From Pararhizobium sp. (GTDB lineage: Bacteria > Pseudomonadota > Alphaproteobacteria > Rhizobiales > Rhizobiaceae), in the NCBI GenBank assembly GCA_017794825.1, contig CP051237.1:3244501-3308500 (forward strand): a stretch of 64,000 nt of DNA, read 5' to 3'. The notes below the pieces were generated by a model. That model saw nothing but the letters and a program-made list of their open reading frames with translations. It searched no databases and was not told the origin of the DNA. Every line of letters starts with the position of its first letter. Within the stretch, counting starts at the first letter, position 1. A program made the position numbers and the translations under genes. Below, one piece after another: positions 47,758-56,529 of this stretch.

Positions 47758-49431
47758 CTAATCGCCGTTCTTGTCGTCATCCTTGGAGCCGACAAATGAA
47801 GCCAGGGGAGCGACGAGTTTCCAGTGAAAACCCTTTTCGCCATATTCGGTTTTTACCGCTCCCCAGAAAACGGCCTGGGCGTGGCTGACGACAACCTGGG
47901 AGCCGAAACCCTTTCGGGTCGGTTCAACGGCGGGCGGGCCGCCGGATTCCAGCCAGCTGATCTCCAGATCCTCGGGCTTGTCGGCATGGCGCACGATGTC
48001 CCATTCGATGCTCACCCGACCCGTAGGAACGGACCATGCGCCGTATTTGACGGCGTTGGTGGCGAGTTCGTGCAGAATCAATCCGAGATTCTGCGTGGCT
48101 TCCGGCTTGAGAAGCACGGTCTGCCCGCTCGTATCCAGCCGTGCGGTGATGTCGCCGAAGAATTCCATCTGGCTGCGGATGACTGTTTCAAGCGGGACGG
48201 CGGCCCATTGTTCCGACGTCAACAGGTCGACCGAGCGGCCAAGCCCTGATATGCGTGCATCGATGCTGCGGTTGAAGTCTTCGATCGTGTCCGCGTTGCG
48301 GGCGGTCTGGCGGATCGCCGCCTGAACAAGGGACAGCTGGTTCTTGGTTCGATGCGCCAGTTCGCGCATGATCAACCTGATCTGATCTTCCGCCTGGCTG
48401 CGATCGAAGGACGCCGTTGAAAGCGCCTTGGCGACCGTGTCGATTTCGCGCACAGGCGTGTTGATCGGGGCGACGATCCTGCCTTCGCCCATTTCGTTCG
48501 CCATCCCGGCGATGCCGATGATCGACTTGCGTATCTGCCTAGCGACGAAGTAGGCTGCAACAACGGCGACGAGCAGAAGCAGCAGGCCGCCGAGGATCAG
48601 AGAGAGCCAGGTTTCACGGATCGCTTCCTGTCCTGATCCGATCGGTCCCCAGGCGACAGCGGTCCAACTCCAGCCAGGCAGTCCGGTATAGCCGCTGAGC
48701 AGCTTTTCACCGTCTATCGTCACGCGGGCGACGCCGCTGAACGATTCAAAACTGTCCAGCAGCCTTTCATCGAAAACTTCGCCTGTTTCCGCCTGGTCGG
48801 GCCCTACCGACGCCACAACGTGGCCAGTGCTGTCGAGGATTGCCGCCGACCAGTCTTCCGGAAGGCTATCGGTGGAAATCAGGGACGCGATCTCGGCGGC
48901 GTTGCGGGTGATTATGAGCGCGTCGCCTGACATCGTCTCCGGCGGCGTCGGAAGCAGTACATTGAAGACCCACTGTTTGCTCGTCTGTCCGAAGAATACG
49001 TCCGATACGGTGAGCTGCTGGCTTTCCAGGGCTTCAGCGAGCGACTTCATGTGGGATGTATGGCCAAGCTGCGTTCCGAAAGGCACGCGTGTATTGAGAA
49101 GCTGCTGACCGTCCTCTTCAACAAGTATGACGTACAGAGAGCTGTGTCTCAGCGCTGACTGCGTCCTGTTGTGGAAACTCTGAAGGTCGCCCGCCGCGAG
49201 TTCCGGAGCGGATGCGACGAGCCTGATGTTGGCCGCCATATCTCTCAGCAGCTGGTTTGTGGACGAAGCAAGACTGCGCGCATCGCGAAGCGCCCTGCGC
49301 TCCAGCGCCTCCTGCTGCCCGTCTTCAAGCTGTTGGAGGACAAGGACGACGAATATGAGAATCGGGGCAATGGCCGCGATAACGATCGCTACCAGAAACG
49401 CGCCGATTGGCGCATTGGGAAACAGTTTCAC
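47758..49431 (-). CDS. membrane sensor histidine kinase, HWE family
   Basis: 557-residue kinase. An N-terminal membrane helix (about 8-30), a long periplasmic sensor region of dCache-like length, a second helix (SLILGGLLLLLVAVVAAYFV, about 277-296) and a HAMP-like linker lead to an HWE kinase domain: phospho-accepting histidine in MRELAHRTKNQLSLVQAAIRQ, N-box HELATNAVKYGAWS and the family W-x-E in ISWLESGG. HWE kinases in Rhizobiales often feed light, stress or general stress-response circuits. No response regulator is adjacent. Signal unknown. Confidence 0.9.
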   Translation of the reverse strand: MKLFPNAPIGAFLVAIVIAAIAPILIFVVLVLQQLEDGQQEALERRALRDARSLASSTNQLLRDMAANIRLVASAPELAAGDLQSFHNRTQSALRHSSLYVILVEEDGQQLLNTRVPFGTQLGHTSHMKSLAEALESQQLTVSDVFFGQTSKQWVFNVLLPTPPETMSGDALIITRNAAEIASLISTDSLPEDWSAAILDSTGHVVASVGPDQAETGEVFDERLLDSFESFSGVARVTIDGEKLLSGYTGLPGWSWTAVAWGPIGSGQEAIRETWLSLILGGLLLLLVAVVAAYFVARQIRKSIIGIAGMANEMGEGRIVAPINTPVREIDTVAKALSTASFDRSQAEDQIRLIMRELAHRTKNQLSLVQAAIRQTARNADTIEDFNRSIDARISGLGRSVDLLTSEQWAAVPLETVIRSQMEFFGDITARLDTSGQTVLLKPEATQNLGLILHELATNAVKYGAWSVPTGRVSIEWDIVRHADKPEDLEISWLESGGPPAVEPTRKGFGSQVVVSHAQAVFWGAVKTEYGEKGFHWKLVAPLASFVGSKDDDKNGD

Positions 49432-49705
49432 GCCGTCTCCTGGGGTTGAGTCCAGGCTGCCGTGCTTTCAGGCGTCTGTTTATGGTGTCTTTTTATTGTA
49501 ACCAAGGAGGTTGAGCCCAGTGTCACGATGATCACTTCATCGCTTTCCATCGAAGTCTATCGTACCTCTCTTAGCCTATATTTTGCTCGGGCAAATTAAA
49601 ATTTATTACATTGTCGATAGCGGATATTGAATGCCCTGCGCAACGACAAGCGCGGGCTGATGCGTTGTCTCAGCCAGTTAGCTGACACCGAAGTCCTATT
49701 CAGCG
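49432..49705. other. intergenic region between HWE kinase and diguanylate cyclase genes
   Basis: 274 bases upstream of the kinase gene and downstream of the cyclase gene. It has AT-rich stretches around 49590-49620, consistent with a promoter for the kinase, but no clear motif. Confidence 0.3.
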
Positions 49706-50476
49706 TCAATGCAGCGAATCTGCGCCGCCGGCGGGCAACACCGCCAGCTCAACCCGATTGCGGCCGTTGCGCTTGGCGACGTACAACCGTTCGTCGGCGC
49801 CGCGGTAGAGATCGCTGAACGTGGCGCCGCGCTCGAATATTACGCCGCCGACGCTCACGGACAACAAGTGACGCTGCTCGTTGACAACGAAGTCGACATT
49901 GTTGATCGCCGACCGAATCCGCTCTGCGGCGATGGGAAAATGGTCGGACGGTTTGCGGGGCATGAACACGCAGAATTCCTCGCCGCCGATGCGGCCAACG
50001 AGATCAGAATTATGAACCGTTTCGGTGATCGCCTCTGCGATGAGCTGCAGCGCCTTGTCGCCATTTTCATGTCCGAAGCGGTCGTTCACATCCTTGAAGT
50101 GGTCCACGTCGATGACGAAAAGAGCATTGTGGGACGCCGCCGCCGCTTCCTCCACCCTGTTGAGATAGCCGTCGACCATCTCGGTAAAGGCCCGACGATT
50201 GAGCAGGGATGTCAGGGAATCGGTCGCCGCGACCGTCATCAGCTCTTCGTGGGCAATAGCGAGCTGCCGCATTTTAGTCAGGATGAACAGGAAGAGAGGC
50301 GGCGCCAGGATGAGCGGAATGAGGAGATTGTTGATCGGATCGGAGCCCCAGCGCCAGGTTCCGTCTTTGAAGGAATAACCATCAAACACGAAGGCGAACC
50401 CGACGCATACAAGCGTGCCAAGCACGGTGAATGCGTAAACGCGCGCCCTGCCTTTTGACGACCAGTCCAGTTTCAT
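49706..50476 (-). CDS. membrane-anchored diguanylate cyclase (GGDEF)
   Basis: 256-residue protein with two N-terminal hydrophobic segments (VYAFTVLGTLVCVGFAFVF and NNLLIPLILAPPLFLFILT) and a GGDEF domain from TDSLTSLLNRRAFTEMVDGYL. The active site is the allowed variant RIGGEEFCVF, and the substrate-binding DVDHFKDVNDRFGHENGDKAL is intact, so it should make c-di-GMP. There is no obvious RxxD inhibitory site ahead of GGEEF. Monocistronic on the minus strand. Confidence 0.92.
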   Translation of the reverse strand: MKLDWSSKGRARVYAFTVLGTLVCVGFAFVFDGYSFKDGTWRWGSDPINNLLIPLILAPPLFLFILTKMRQLAIAHEELMTVAATDSLTSLLNRRAFTEMVDGYLNRVEEAAAASHNALFVIDVDHFKDVNDRFGHENGDKALQLIAEAITETVHNSDLVGRIGGEEFCVFMPRKPSDHFPIAAERIRSAINNVDFVVNEQRHLLSVSVGGVIFERGATFSDLYRGADERLYVAKRNGRNRVELAVLPAGGADSLH

Positions 50477-50823
50477 ATCAGTTTTTTCCGCCCTCTGAAT
50501 TCCGGCATTTCAGAACTGTCAACAAGATGCGGACGGTGGGATGTGAGGCGATCACGAAAACTCCTCTCCTGTCATCAAGTAACGAGTTCCAGTATATGCT
50601 GACTCGCGGATGTAAAAACAACAACAAAGGCGCCAATACTACTAAATGGGAAAGTTGCTTTATTGTTATTTGTGATGGTCTTAACGAAGCAATCCCCGGG
50701 GCCAGGTCGACGCCGTACTGCTCCGCCGAAACGACAGGGAAGCCTTATGTTTCCATCCAAGAGCAGCTGTTAGAAACTGAATGAACGGATTGTGGGAAAT
50801 ATCGCATTATCGATAGGCAGGAG
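50477..50823. other. AT-richer intergenic region upstream of the fdsD relic
   Basis: About 350 bases with no gene I can support. The stretch 50600-50680 is markedly AT-rich with runs such as AAAACAACAACAAAGG. It may contain promoter material for the diguanylate cyclase gene or be decayed sequence belonging with the adjacent pseudogene. Confidence 0.3.
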
Positions 50824-51049
50824 ATGTTCTTTGCGCTTGCCCATATGGCCAACCAGATCGTGCGCTTCTTCAGGCACAGGCCGCGTGAGGAGGCGGTGAC
50901 GGGAATAGCCGCTCACATCAACGATTTCCGGGAGCCGCGTATGCGCGCAGTTTTTCGGGCTGATGGAAAGCGAACCGGAGCGGTTCGATCCGCTGGTGGT
51001 GGAAGCTGCGCCAAAGGTCCGCGCGGTCGCGGACCACGCTGGCGCCTGA
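50824..51049 (+). pseudogene. fdsD: formate dehydrogenase delta subunit (fdsD), frameshifted relic
   Basis: In one frame from 50824 the translation is MFFALAHMANQIVRFF, then REEAVTGIAAHINDFREPRMRA, the hallmark of FdsD (MANQI, HIN-F-PRMR). The match then moves to another frame from 50948: QFFGLMESEPERFDPLVVEA, ending at TGA 51047-51049, which is the normal FdsD ending. A loss of two bases in the alternating CG run at 50944-50948 explains the break. AGGAG abuts the ATG with no spacer, also abnormal. No fdsGBAC genes are nearby. A sequencing error is the alternative explanation. Confidence 0.7.
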
Positions 51050-51209
51050 TCGCATCCGGCCGAAACGCTATCCGGCAAACATTCTTCTTGCCACCGCCGC
51101 GTTTTCTCCCATTTGAATGGTGACGTCGCATTCGCGACATTTCCGGGCCCGCCTGACCACGTCACCACATTCGTCAGAACAGCCTGTGATCCGAACGGGA
51201 GATGGAGCA

Positions 51210-51920
51210 ATGTCACTTGATGGAAAACGGGTGCTGGTGGTCGGCGGCAGTTCCGGTATCGGTTTCGGAGCGGCGCAAGCCGCGCTTGCCGCCCGTGCCG
51301 ACCTCACGATCGTATCGCGCAGCAGCGAAAAGGTGGACAGAGCCGTTTCCCGTCTGGGCGGCGGCGTGGCCGGCGCCGTGCTAGACACGGCGGATGAGCA
51401 AGGCGTCGAAACGTTTTTTGCAAGCGTGGCCCCGTTTGACCACGTGGTTGTTTCCGCCGCCCGGACGAAGATCGCCGCCGTGCGCGAACTGCCGCTTGAC
51501 GACGCCTACAGGTCGATGAACTCGAAATTCTGGGGCGCATACCGCGTCGCCCGCAAGGCAAGAATTGCAGATCATGGCTCGCTGACGCTGATATCCGGCA
51601 CGCTTTCCATCCGTCCGCGCAAAGGGGCGGCGCTGCAGTCGGCGATCAATGCGGCGGTCGAGGGACTGACACGCGGACTGGCGCTGGAATTTGCGCCGGT
51701 GCGGGTGAATTGCGTCTCGCCGGGCCTCGTCATGACGGAAATGTATGAAGGGCTCGAAGGCGACGCCCGAAAATCGATGTTCGAGGGCGCCGCCGAGCGC
51801 TTGCCCGCCGGCCAGATCGGCGCGCCCGCCCATATCGCCGTGCAGATCATGGCCTGCATGACCAATCCCTACATGACCGGCGCCACGATCTATGTCGATG
51901 GCGGCGGCGCCATCGCCTGA
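51210..51920 (+). CDS. SDR-fold oxidoreductase lacking the YxxxK catalytic pair
   Basis: 236-residue short-chain dehydrogenase/reductase fold. The cofactor loop VLVVGGSSGIGFGAAQAAL is intact and an arginine after the second strand (IVSRSSEKV) suggests NADP. Where the catalytic Tyr-x-x-x-Lys should be, the sequence is ALQSAINAAVEGLTRG, i.e. Q143 and N147. SPGLVMTEM and the C-terminal GATIYVDGGGAIA are normal. Such divergent SDRs exist as a subgroup; activity may use other residues or be lost. Start ATG 51210 with GGAG upstream. 26 bases before the aldo/keto reductase gene. Confidence 0.85.
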   Translation: MSLDGKRVLVVGGSSGIGFGAAQAALAARADLTIVSRSSEKVDRAVSRLGGGVAGAVLDTADEQGVETFFASVAPFDHVVVSAARTKIAAVRELPLDDAYRSMNSKFWGAYRVARKARIADHGSLTLISGTLSIRPRKGAALQSAINAAVEGLTRGLALEFAPVRVNCVSPGLVMTEMYEGLEGDARKSMFEGAAERLPAGQIGAPAHIAVQIMACMTNPYMTGATIYVDGGGAIA

Positions 51921-51946
51921 CAAATTTGCAGTTGAAAGGAAGACCA

Positions 51947-52903
51947 TTGGAAAAACGCACCCTCGGCAACACCGGACTCTCGATCGCCCCGCTTGTTTTC
52001 GGAGGCAATGTGTTCGGCTGGACGGCCGACGAGAAAACCAGCTTCGATCTTCTCGACGCCTTCGTCGATCACGGTTTCAACGCCATCGACACGGCGGATT
52101 CCTATTCGCGTTGGGCGCCGGGAAACAGCGGCGGCGAATCGGAAGCCATCATCGGAAACTGGCTGAAGGCCCGGCCGGGCATGCGCGACAGGGTCGTGAT
52201 CTTCACCAAGGTCGCATCCGATCTCGGCAAGCCAGGCCAGAAGGGCTTGTCGGAGAAATGGATCCTCGAAGCCGTCGACAAATCGCTTGCCCGTCTCGGC
52301 GTCGAGACGATCGATATGTATTTCTCGCACTGGATGGACCCTGACACGCCGCAGGCGGAGACGCTCGGCGCCTACGAGAAGCTTCTGAAAGCCGGCAAGG
52401 TCAAGGCCATAGGCGCTTCCAACCACGATGCGGACTATCTCGCCAAGGCGCTGAAGATATCGCAAGAGCAAGGTCTGCCCGCCTATCAGGCATTGCAGCC
52501 CCACTACAATCTTTACGAACGCGACTCCTTCGAGGGACCGCTGCGTGATCTATGCATCGAGCATGGGCTCGGCGTTGTCACCTATTTCAGCCTGGCTCAC
52601 GGATTTCTTTCCGGCAAATACCGGTCGGAAGACGATCTCGACCAGTCGCTGCGCGGCGGCGGCGTATCGAAATATCTGACGCCGCGCGGCGAAGCCATTC
52701 TTGCCGCGCTCGATGCGGTGTCGGCGGAATATTCCGCCACGCCGGCCGAAGTTGCGCTCGCCTGGCTGATGGCGAAGGACGGCGTGACGGCGCCCATCGC
52801 CAGCGCCACGAAAGTCCCGCATGTCGCAAGCTTCGCAAAGGCGGCCGAACTGAAGCTCTCCGAAGCGGACATGCAGGCGCTGGAAGCCGCCGGGGCAAAC
52901 TGA
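51947..52903 (+). CDS. aldo/keto reductase
   Basis: 318-residue (beta/alpha)8-barrel NADPH-dependent reductase. The catalytic tetrad is visible: Asp and Tyr in AIDTADSYSRWAPG, Lys in VVIFTKVASD, and His in DMYFSHWMDP. GNTGLSIAPLVFGGNVFGW near the N-terminus and PIASATKVPHVASFAKA near the C-terminus (cofactor binding) are typical of the AKR group related to YajO/general stress AKRs. The start is TTG at 51947 with AAAGGAAG upstream; an earlier TTG at 51926 is possible. Same operon as the SDR gene. Confidence 0.9.
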   Translation: MEKRTLGNTGLSIAPLVFGGNVFGWTADEKTSFDLLDAFVDHGFNAIDTADSYSRWAPGNSGGESEAIIGNWLKARPGMRDRVVIFTKVASDLGKPGQKGLSEKWILEAVDKSLARLGVETIDMYFSHWMDPDTPQAETLGAYEKLLKAGKVKAIGASNHDADYLAKALKISQEQGLPAYQALQPHYNLYERDSFEGPLRDLCIEHGLGVVTYFSLAHGFLSGKYRSEDDLDQSLRGGGVSKYLTPRGEAILAALDAVSAEYSATPAEVALAWLMAKDGVTAPIASATKVPHVASFAKAAELKLSEADMQALEAAGAN

Positions 52904-52931
52904 CGCTGCGGCAACGGCGGGACCTTGTCGG

Positions 52932-53930
52932 CTATTTCTGCAAGCTGCTCGGCGATATTCCGAAATGCCGTTTGAATGCGGTTGCGAAGTTCGCCGGGCT
53001 CGTATAGCCGGCGAGATAGGCGGCCTCGGAAATTGTGACGTTGTCCCGCTCCAGCGTCTGGCGTGCGCGCTCCAGCATGTAGCGCCGGATATACCTCGAC
53101 ACCGGCATTCCGTAGGCGCCGGCGACGAGACGCCTCAGCGAGTTTTCGCTCATCCCGATTTCCTGGCACATCGCGCCGATGGCGATCGCCTGGCCCGCAT
53201 GGGTGTCGAGAAAGCGGTCGACAGCTTGCAACCGAGTGCGATCCAGGGGTCTGATCGTCGCGTTCGGCGACGGCTCCTTGATATTGCACACCTGCCGAAA
53301 GGCTTCTTCCATCAGCCCGAGAACGCGGCTCTGGATATAGATGGCCTGCAGAAAGGGCTGTCCTCCGGGCGCACTGATAATCTGTTCGGCAAGCGAAACG
53401 GCGTGAGGACTGGGAGACCAGCTGCTGTTCGCCATATGGGTGTTGGCGAAACGCTTGATTGCGCCCAGATCCGGCGTCTTTGTTTCGGGCATCTGGTCGA
53501 GCCATTCCGGCGCGATTGAAATGGTCACCTTGCGCAAGAGCATGCCCTTATGGGCCTTGCGCACGAACCGCTCCGGTTTCGTTTGTGCGAAAATCGTGGC
53601 GACCGGATTCCACCGCTTTTGCGGTGCGTCGTATTCCGGCATGGGAATTCGAAGCTTGCCGACCGAGGCGTCAACCGAGCCTTCCAGGAAAATCACCACG
53701 CTGAGCCGGGGTTCGCATACGGATTCGATTTCCAGATCGTGCAAGTCCACCGCGTTCGAGAAGTGGACGCTCAGTCCTCTTTCCAGCGTCAGAAAACTGA
53801 CGGCGCCGCGCAGGATCCGGTCGTCGGCGTCAAGGTTCGGGTCCAGCCAACGGTCGTCGCGCGCCTCTCGTCGCGCCGTCAGGTCGGACTTGGTGACATA
53901 ATGATTGGCGAAGTGCGGTTGCACGAGCAT
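52932..53930 (-). CDS. AraC family transcriptional regulator of the siderophore uptake locus
   Basis: AraC/XylS regulator of 332 residues from ATG 53930 (or 356 from a TTG at 54002). The C-terminal double helix-turn-helix reads IGAMCQEIGMSENSLRRLVAGAYGMPVSRYI and then LERDNVTISEAAYLAGYTSPANFATAFKRHFGISPS in sequence. The N-terminal part is unlike sugar-binding AraC proteins and resembles siderophore-sensing PchR/RhrA-type regulators. It is divergent from the first TonB-dependent receptor across about 200 bases, so it probably activates that gene when the ferri-siderophore is present (inference). Confidence 0.88.
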   Translation of the reverse strand: MLVQPHFANHYVTKSDLTARREARDDRWLDPNLDADDRILRGAVSFLTLERGLSVHFSNAVDLHDLEIESVCEPRLSVVIFLEGSVDASVGKLRIPMPEYDAPQKRWNPVATIFAQTKPERFVRKAHKGMLLRKVTISIAPEWLDQMPETKTPDLGAIKRFANTHMANSSWSPSPHAVSLAEQIISAPGGQPFLQAIYIQSRVLGLMEEAFRQVCNIKEPSPNATIRPLDRTRLQAVDRFLDTHAGQAIAIGAMCQEIGMSENSLRRLVAGAYGMPVSRYIRRYMLERARQTLERDNVTISEAAYLAGYTSPANFATAFKRHFGISPSSLQK

Positions 53931-54049
53931 GGACTGTGGTCTTCCAATCTCCTTTGGCTCCGGATGATATTCCTTCCGCAAACAAGATTGGTGGATTTGC
54001 AAACACCAAGTCGATTGCTCCGGCGCCTTAAAACCCTGTATCCGATAGA

Positions 54050-54064
54050 TGAGTTAACCAGTCA
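54050..54064. promoter_or_regulatory. IRO-box-like motif (TGA-N9-TCA) overlapping GTTAACC motif
   Basis: TGAGTTAACCAGTCA has the TGA-N9-TCA form bound by the rhizobial iron regulator RirA, 65 bases upstream of the receptor gene. The form has only six fixed bases and occurs by chance, so weight comes from its position. Its GTTAACC part recurs upstream of the other iron genes (60176-60187, 62335-62346). Confidence 0.4.
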
Positions 54065-54128
54065 AGTTTGCAGATTCGACATCGGTCGTTCATCAAGACT
54101 GGTCGCGTAGTGTTTTTCGGGGGCAATT

Positions 54129-56144
54129 ATGGCGGTAAAATCGCGATTTACAACGGTTTTGGCGGGATCTGTCAGCTTGTTGGCGCTGAGTTCGGTCGAC
54201 GCTTTTTCACAGGAAACCGAACTTCAGAGGATTGTTGTTGAAGCCGGTGAGTCCGCTGGGGAGGAAGAAAAGTCGGACATCGAGAAAGTCGAAAACGATG
54301 TCGAAATCTCCCGGGACGACATTCAGGACCGTCAGGCGACGGACCTGAAGCAATTGTTCCAGATGACCCCATCGGTGACCGTGGCCGGAGGTTCCAGCGC
54401 TTCTCAGAAAATCTATGTGCACGGCATTGACGAGTCAAAGCTCGTTGTGACGATCGACGGCGCCCGGCAGCAGAACAGTGTCTGGCATCACAACGGGACG
54501 ATCGGCATCAATCCGATTTTCCTGAAATCCGTCGAAATCAATGAGGGCGTGGCGCCGGCGGACGACGGGCCGGGAACACTGGGCGGCGCGGTCAAATACG
54601 AGACCGTGGACGCCACCGATTTGCTGGATGAAGGCCAGACGCTCGGGGGTTTGGCGATCATCGGCTATGAATCGAATTCGAACACCGTGACAGTCACCGG
54701 GGCGGGATACCAGGTGTCGAACGGCTTCGAGATTCTCGGCATGATCACCCGCGGGTCAGGCGAAAATTATGAGGCTGGCGACGGAGAAGAGCAGAAAGGC
54801 ACCGGGACGGACCTCTGGAACGGGCTTGGCAAGGTCGCCTATCAGAGCGTCGACGGACACCGTTTCGAACTCACTGGCGAATATTATCGCGACTTCGGTT
54901 TGCGGCTGCTCAGGGCGAACATGGCGTTGCCGACAGACAACTACAATGAAAACCTGTACGAGCGGCTGACCACGACCTTCAAATATACGATCGAGGGCGC
55001 AGACGGACTGTTCGATCCCGAAGTGCTGCTCTATTACAACTCCAATGCGCTGCATCGACCCAACAAGGAAGGCTACACGGCGCCTGCCGGGGCCTTCAAT
55101 TCCGATGTCCGGACCATTGGCGGACATGCGCAGAATACGTTCCATCTGGGTTATGGAGACATCACGGCCGGCGTTGATTTCTACAATGACTACACGTTTG
55201 TAGAGCGCTTCCATGACGATTTGCCGCGGTTCAGCAGGCCGGGCGACGTGTCGGAGAATATCTGGAATGTCGGCGCTTACGTGCAGGCGCGACTGGAGCC
55301 GACCGACTGGTTCTTCGTGTCTACCGGCCTGAGAGCCGATTTCCAGAGCTACCGGGCTGTTGACGAGCAGACCTTCGACAATTTCGGTCTTTCTCCAAAC
55401 ATCAATCTGGGTTTCAGGCTTGCCGACGGGCTGACATTCAACGCCGGATATTCCTATGTGTTTGGCGGTTTGGAAGAGGCCGAGGCGGCGCTGTTTCACG
55501 CATGGGACTACATCTACGATCCGTTCGTGGAGCCGACCTATGCGCACAACGCCAAGGTGGGTCTTTCCTACGAATATGGAGGTCTGACCCTCGGAGCGGA
55601 GCTCTTTTACATCAAGATGATCAATCCGATCACCTACGATTACGATGTCACGCCGTTCATGCGCACAACCGGAGATCCGCTGATTTCCAAGGGCGTCGAC
55701 ATCTCGGCTGGCTATAGCTGGGGCAATGCTTTCCTCCTTGCGGCGTTCACGTACGCCGACGTCGAATTCGGCGACCGCATCGCCTTGCCGGGCGATTCCA
55801 ATTCTGGCGTTCCTGTCGGCAGCATATTGACGCTGGGCGGCGGATATACGTTCGAACAGTACGGCGTGACGCTCGGCGCAAATGCAGAAATAGCCTTCGA
55901 ATACTCCAACCAGGATCTCGAGGATGAAGGTTTTGACAATCCGCTGCCCGGCTACGAGGTGGTGAACATATTCGCCGAATGGCGGCCGCCTGTCGATGAG
56001 GCGGACCTTACCCTGCGCGCCGAAGTCGCCAATCTGTTCAACGACAATTACTTCAGCCGCGCGACCTACAATCCGAACGCCCGGGTAACGCCGGTATATT
56101 CGCCGGGCCGCTCGTTCAATTTCACACTGACCGCAAAATTCTGA
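54129..56144 (+). CDS. TonB-dependent siderophore/heme-type outer-membrane receptor 1
   Basis: 671-residue outer-membrane receptor. A signal peptide ends near SSVDAFSQ (about residue 28), followed by a TonB-box-like ETELQRIVVEAGE, a plug domain (DRQATDLKQLFQMTPSVTVAGG, YVHGIDESKLVVTIDGARQ) and a beta-barrel ending with the typical aromatic C-terminus RSFNFTLTAKF. Much of the plug (GVAPADDGPGTLGGAVKYETVDATDLL in overlapping parts) matches the second receptor at 60234-62252, so the two are paralogues. Ligand probably a ferric siderophore; no biosynthesis genes are in the window. Confidence 0.92.
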   Translation: MAVKSRFTTVLAGSVSLLALSSVDAFSQETELQRIVVEAGESAGEEEKSDIEKVENDVEISRDDIQDRQATDLKQLFQMTPSVTVAGGSSASQKIYVHGIDESKLVVTIDGARQQNSVWHHNGTIGINPIFLKSVEINEGVAPADDGPGTLGGAVKYETVDATDLLDEGQTLGGLAIIGYESNSNTVTVTGAGYQVSNGFEILGMITRGSGENYEAGDGEEQKGTGTDLWNGLGKVAYQSVDGHRFELTGEYYRDFGLRLLRANMALPTDNYNENLYERLTTTFKYTIEGADGLFDPEVLLYYNSNALHRPNKEGYTAPAGAFNSDVRTIGGHAQNTFHLGYGDITAGVDFYNDYTFVERFHDDLPRFSRPGDVSENIWNVGAYVQARLEPTDWFFVSTGLRADFQSYRAVDEQTFDNFGLSPNINLGFRLADGLTFNAGYSYVFGGLEEAEAALFHAWDYIYDPFVEPTYAHNAKVGLSYEYGGLTLGAELFYIKMINPITYDYDVTPFMRTTGDPLISKGVDISAGYSWGNAFLLAAFTYADVEFGDRIALPGDSNSGVPVGSILTLGGGYTFEQYGVTLGANAEIAFEYSNQDLEDEGFDNPLPGYEVVNIFAEWRPPVDEADLTLRAEVANLFNDNYFSRATYNPNARVTPVYSPGRSFNFTLTAKF

Positions 56145-56207
56145 GACCAGTCTAACCAGCAATGGCACGGCCGGTTCATCCGGCCCCCAAAGCAAGTGAG
56201 ATCATGC

Positions 56208-56501
56208 ATGCTTCACGTCATACTTTCGGAAGCGGAAACGCCGTCAGCCTCGAAATATCTGCAGCAGCTTTGCAAGCATTTTGCTCACAAGGTTCCGTCC
56301 AACTGGTCCGCGGAAACCGGTGCGGTCGAATTTCCCTTTGGCCATTGCGAGATGCAGGCCTCGGACGGACGACTGTTCATTCGTTGCAGCACGTCTGACG
56401 AGGGCAATCTGCCGAGGCTGCAAGGCGTGATAGACAGCCATATCGCAACCTTCGCCTTTCGCGAAAAGTTGCAGTTGCAATGGCGGCGGGAGACGGCCTG
56501 A
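56208..56501 (+). CDS. DUF2218 family protein
   Basis: 97-residue cytoplasmic protein of the DUF2218 family. Recognised by YLQQLCKHFAHKVPSNWS, a short GxCxM-type strand (FGHCEMQASDGRLFIRC) and the ending RLQGVIDSHIATFAFREKL. These small proteins are regularly encoded beside siderophore receptors; the biochemical role is unknown, with iron or siderophore handling suggested by context. Start taken at ATG 56208; a GTG at 56196 is possible. 63 bases after receptor 1 and convergent with the ABC genes. Confidence 0.82.
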   Translation: MLHVILSEAETPSASKYLQQLCKHFAHKVPSNWSAETGAVEFPFGHCEMQASDGRLFIRCSTSDEGNLPRLQGVIDSHIATFAFREKLQLQWRRETA

Positions 56502-56529
56502 TCGCAACCGCACGAGACTTCGTACCCTT

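Noticed and set aside
50770..51216. Minus-strand open frame of 148 codons around 51 kb
   Set aside because: It is antisense to the fdsD relic, which explains the sequence in the forward direction.
54756..56195. Minus-strand open frame of about 480 codons opposite TonB-dependent receptor 1
   Set aside because: The receptor on the other strand has signal peptide, plug and barrel end; the antisense frame has nothing recognisable.
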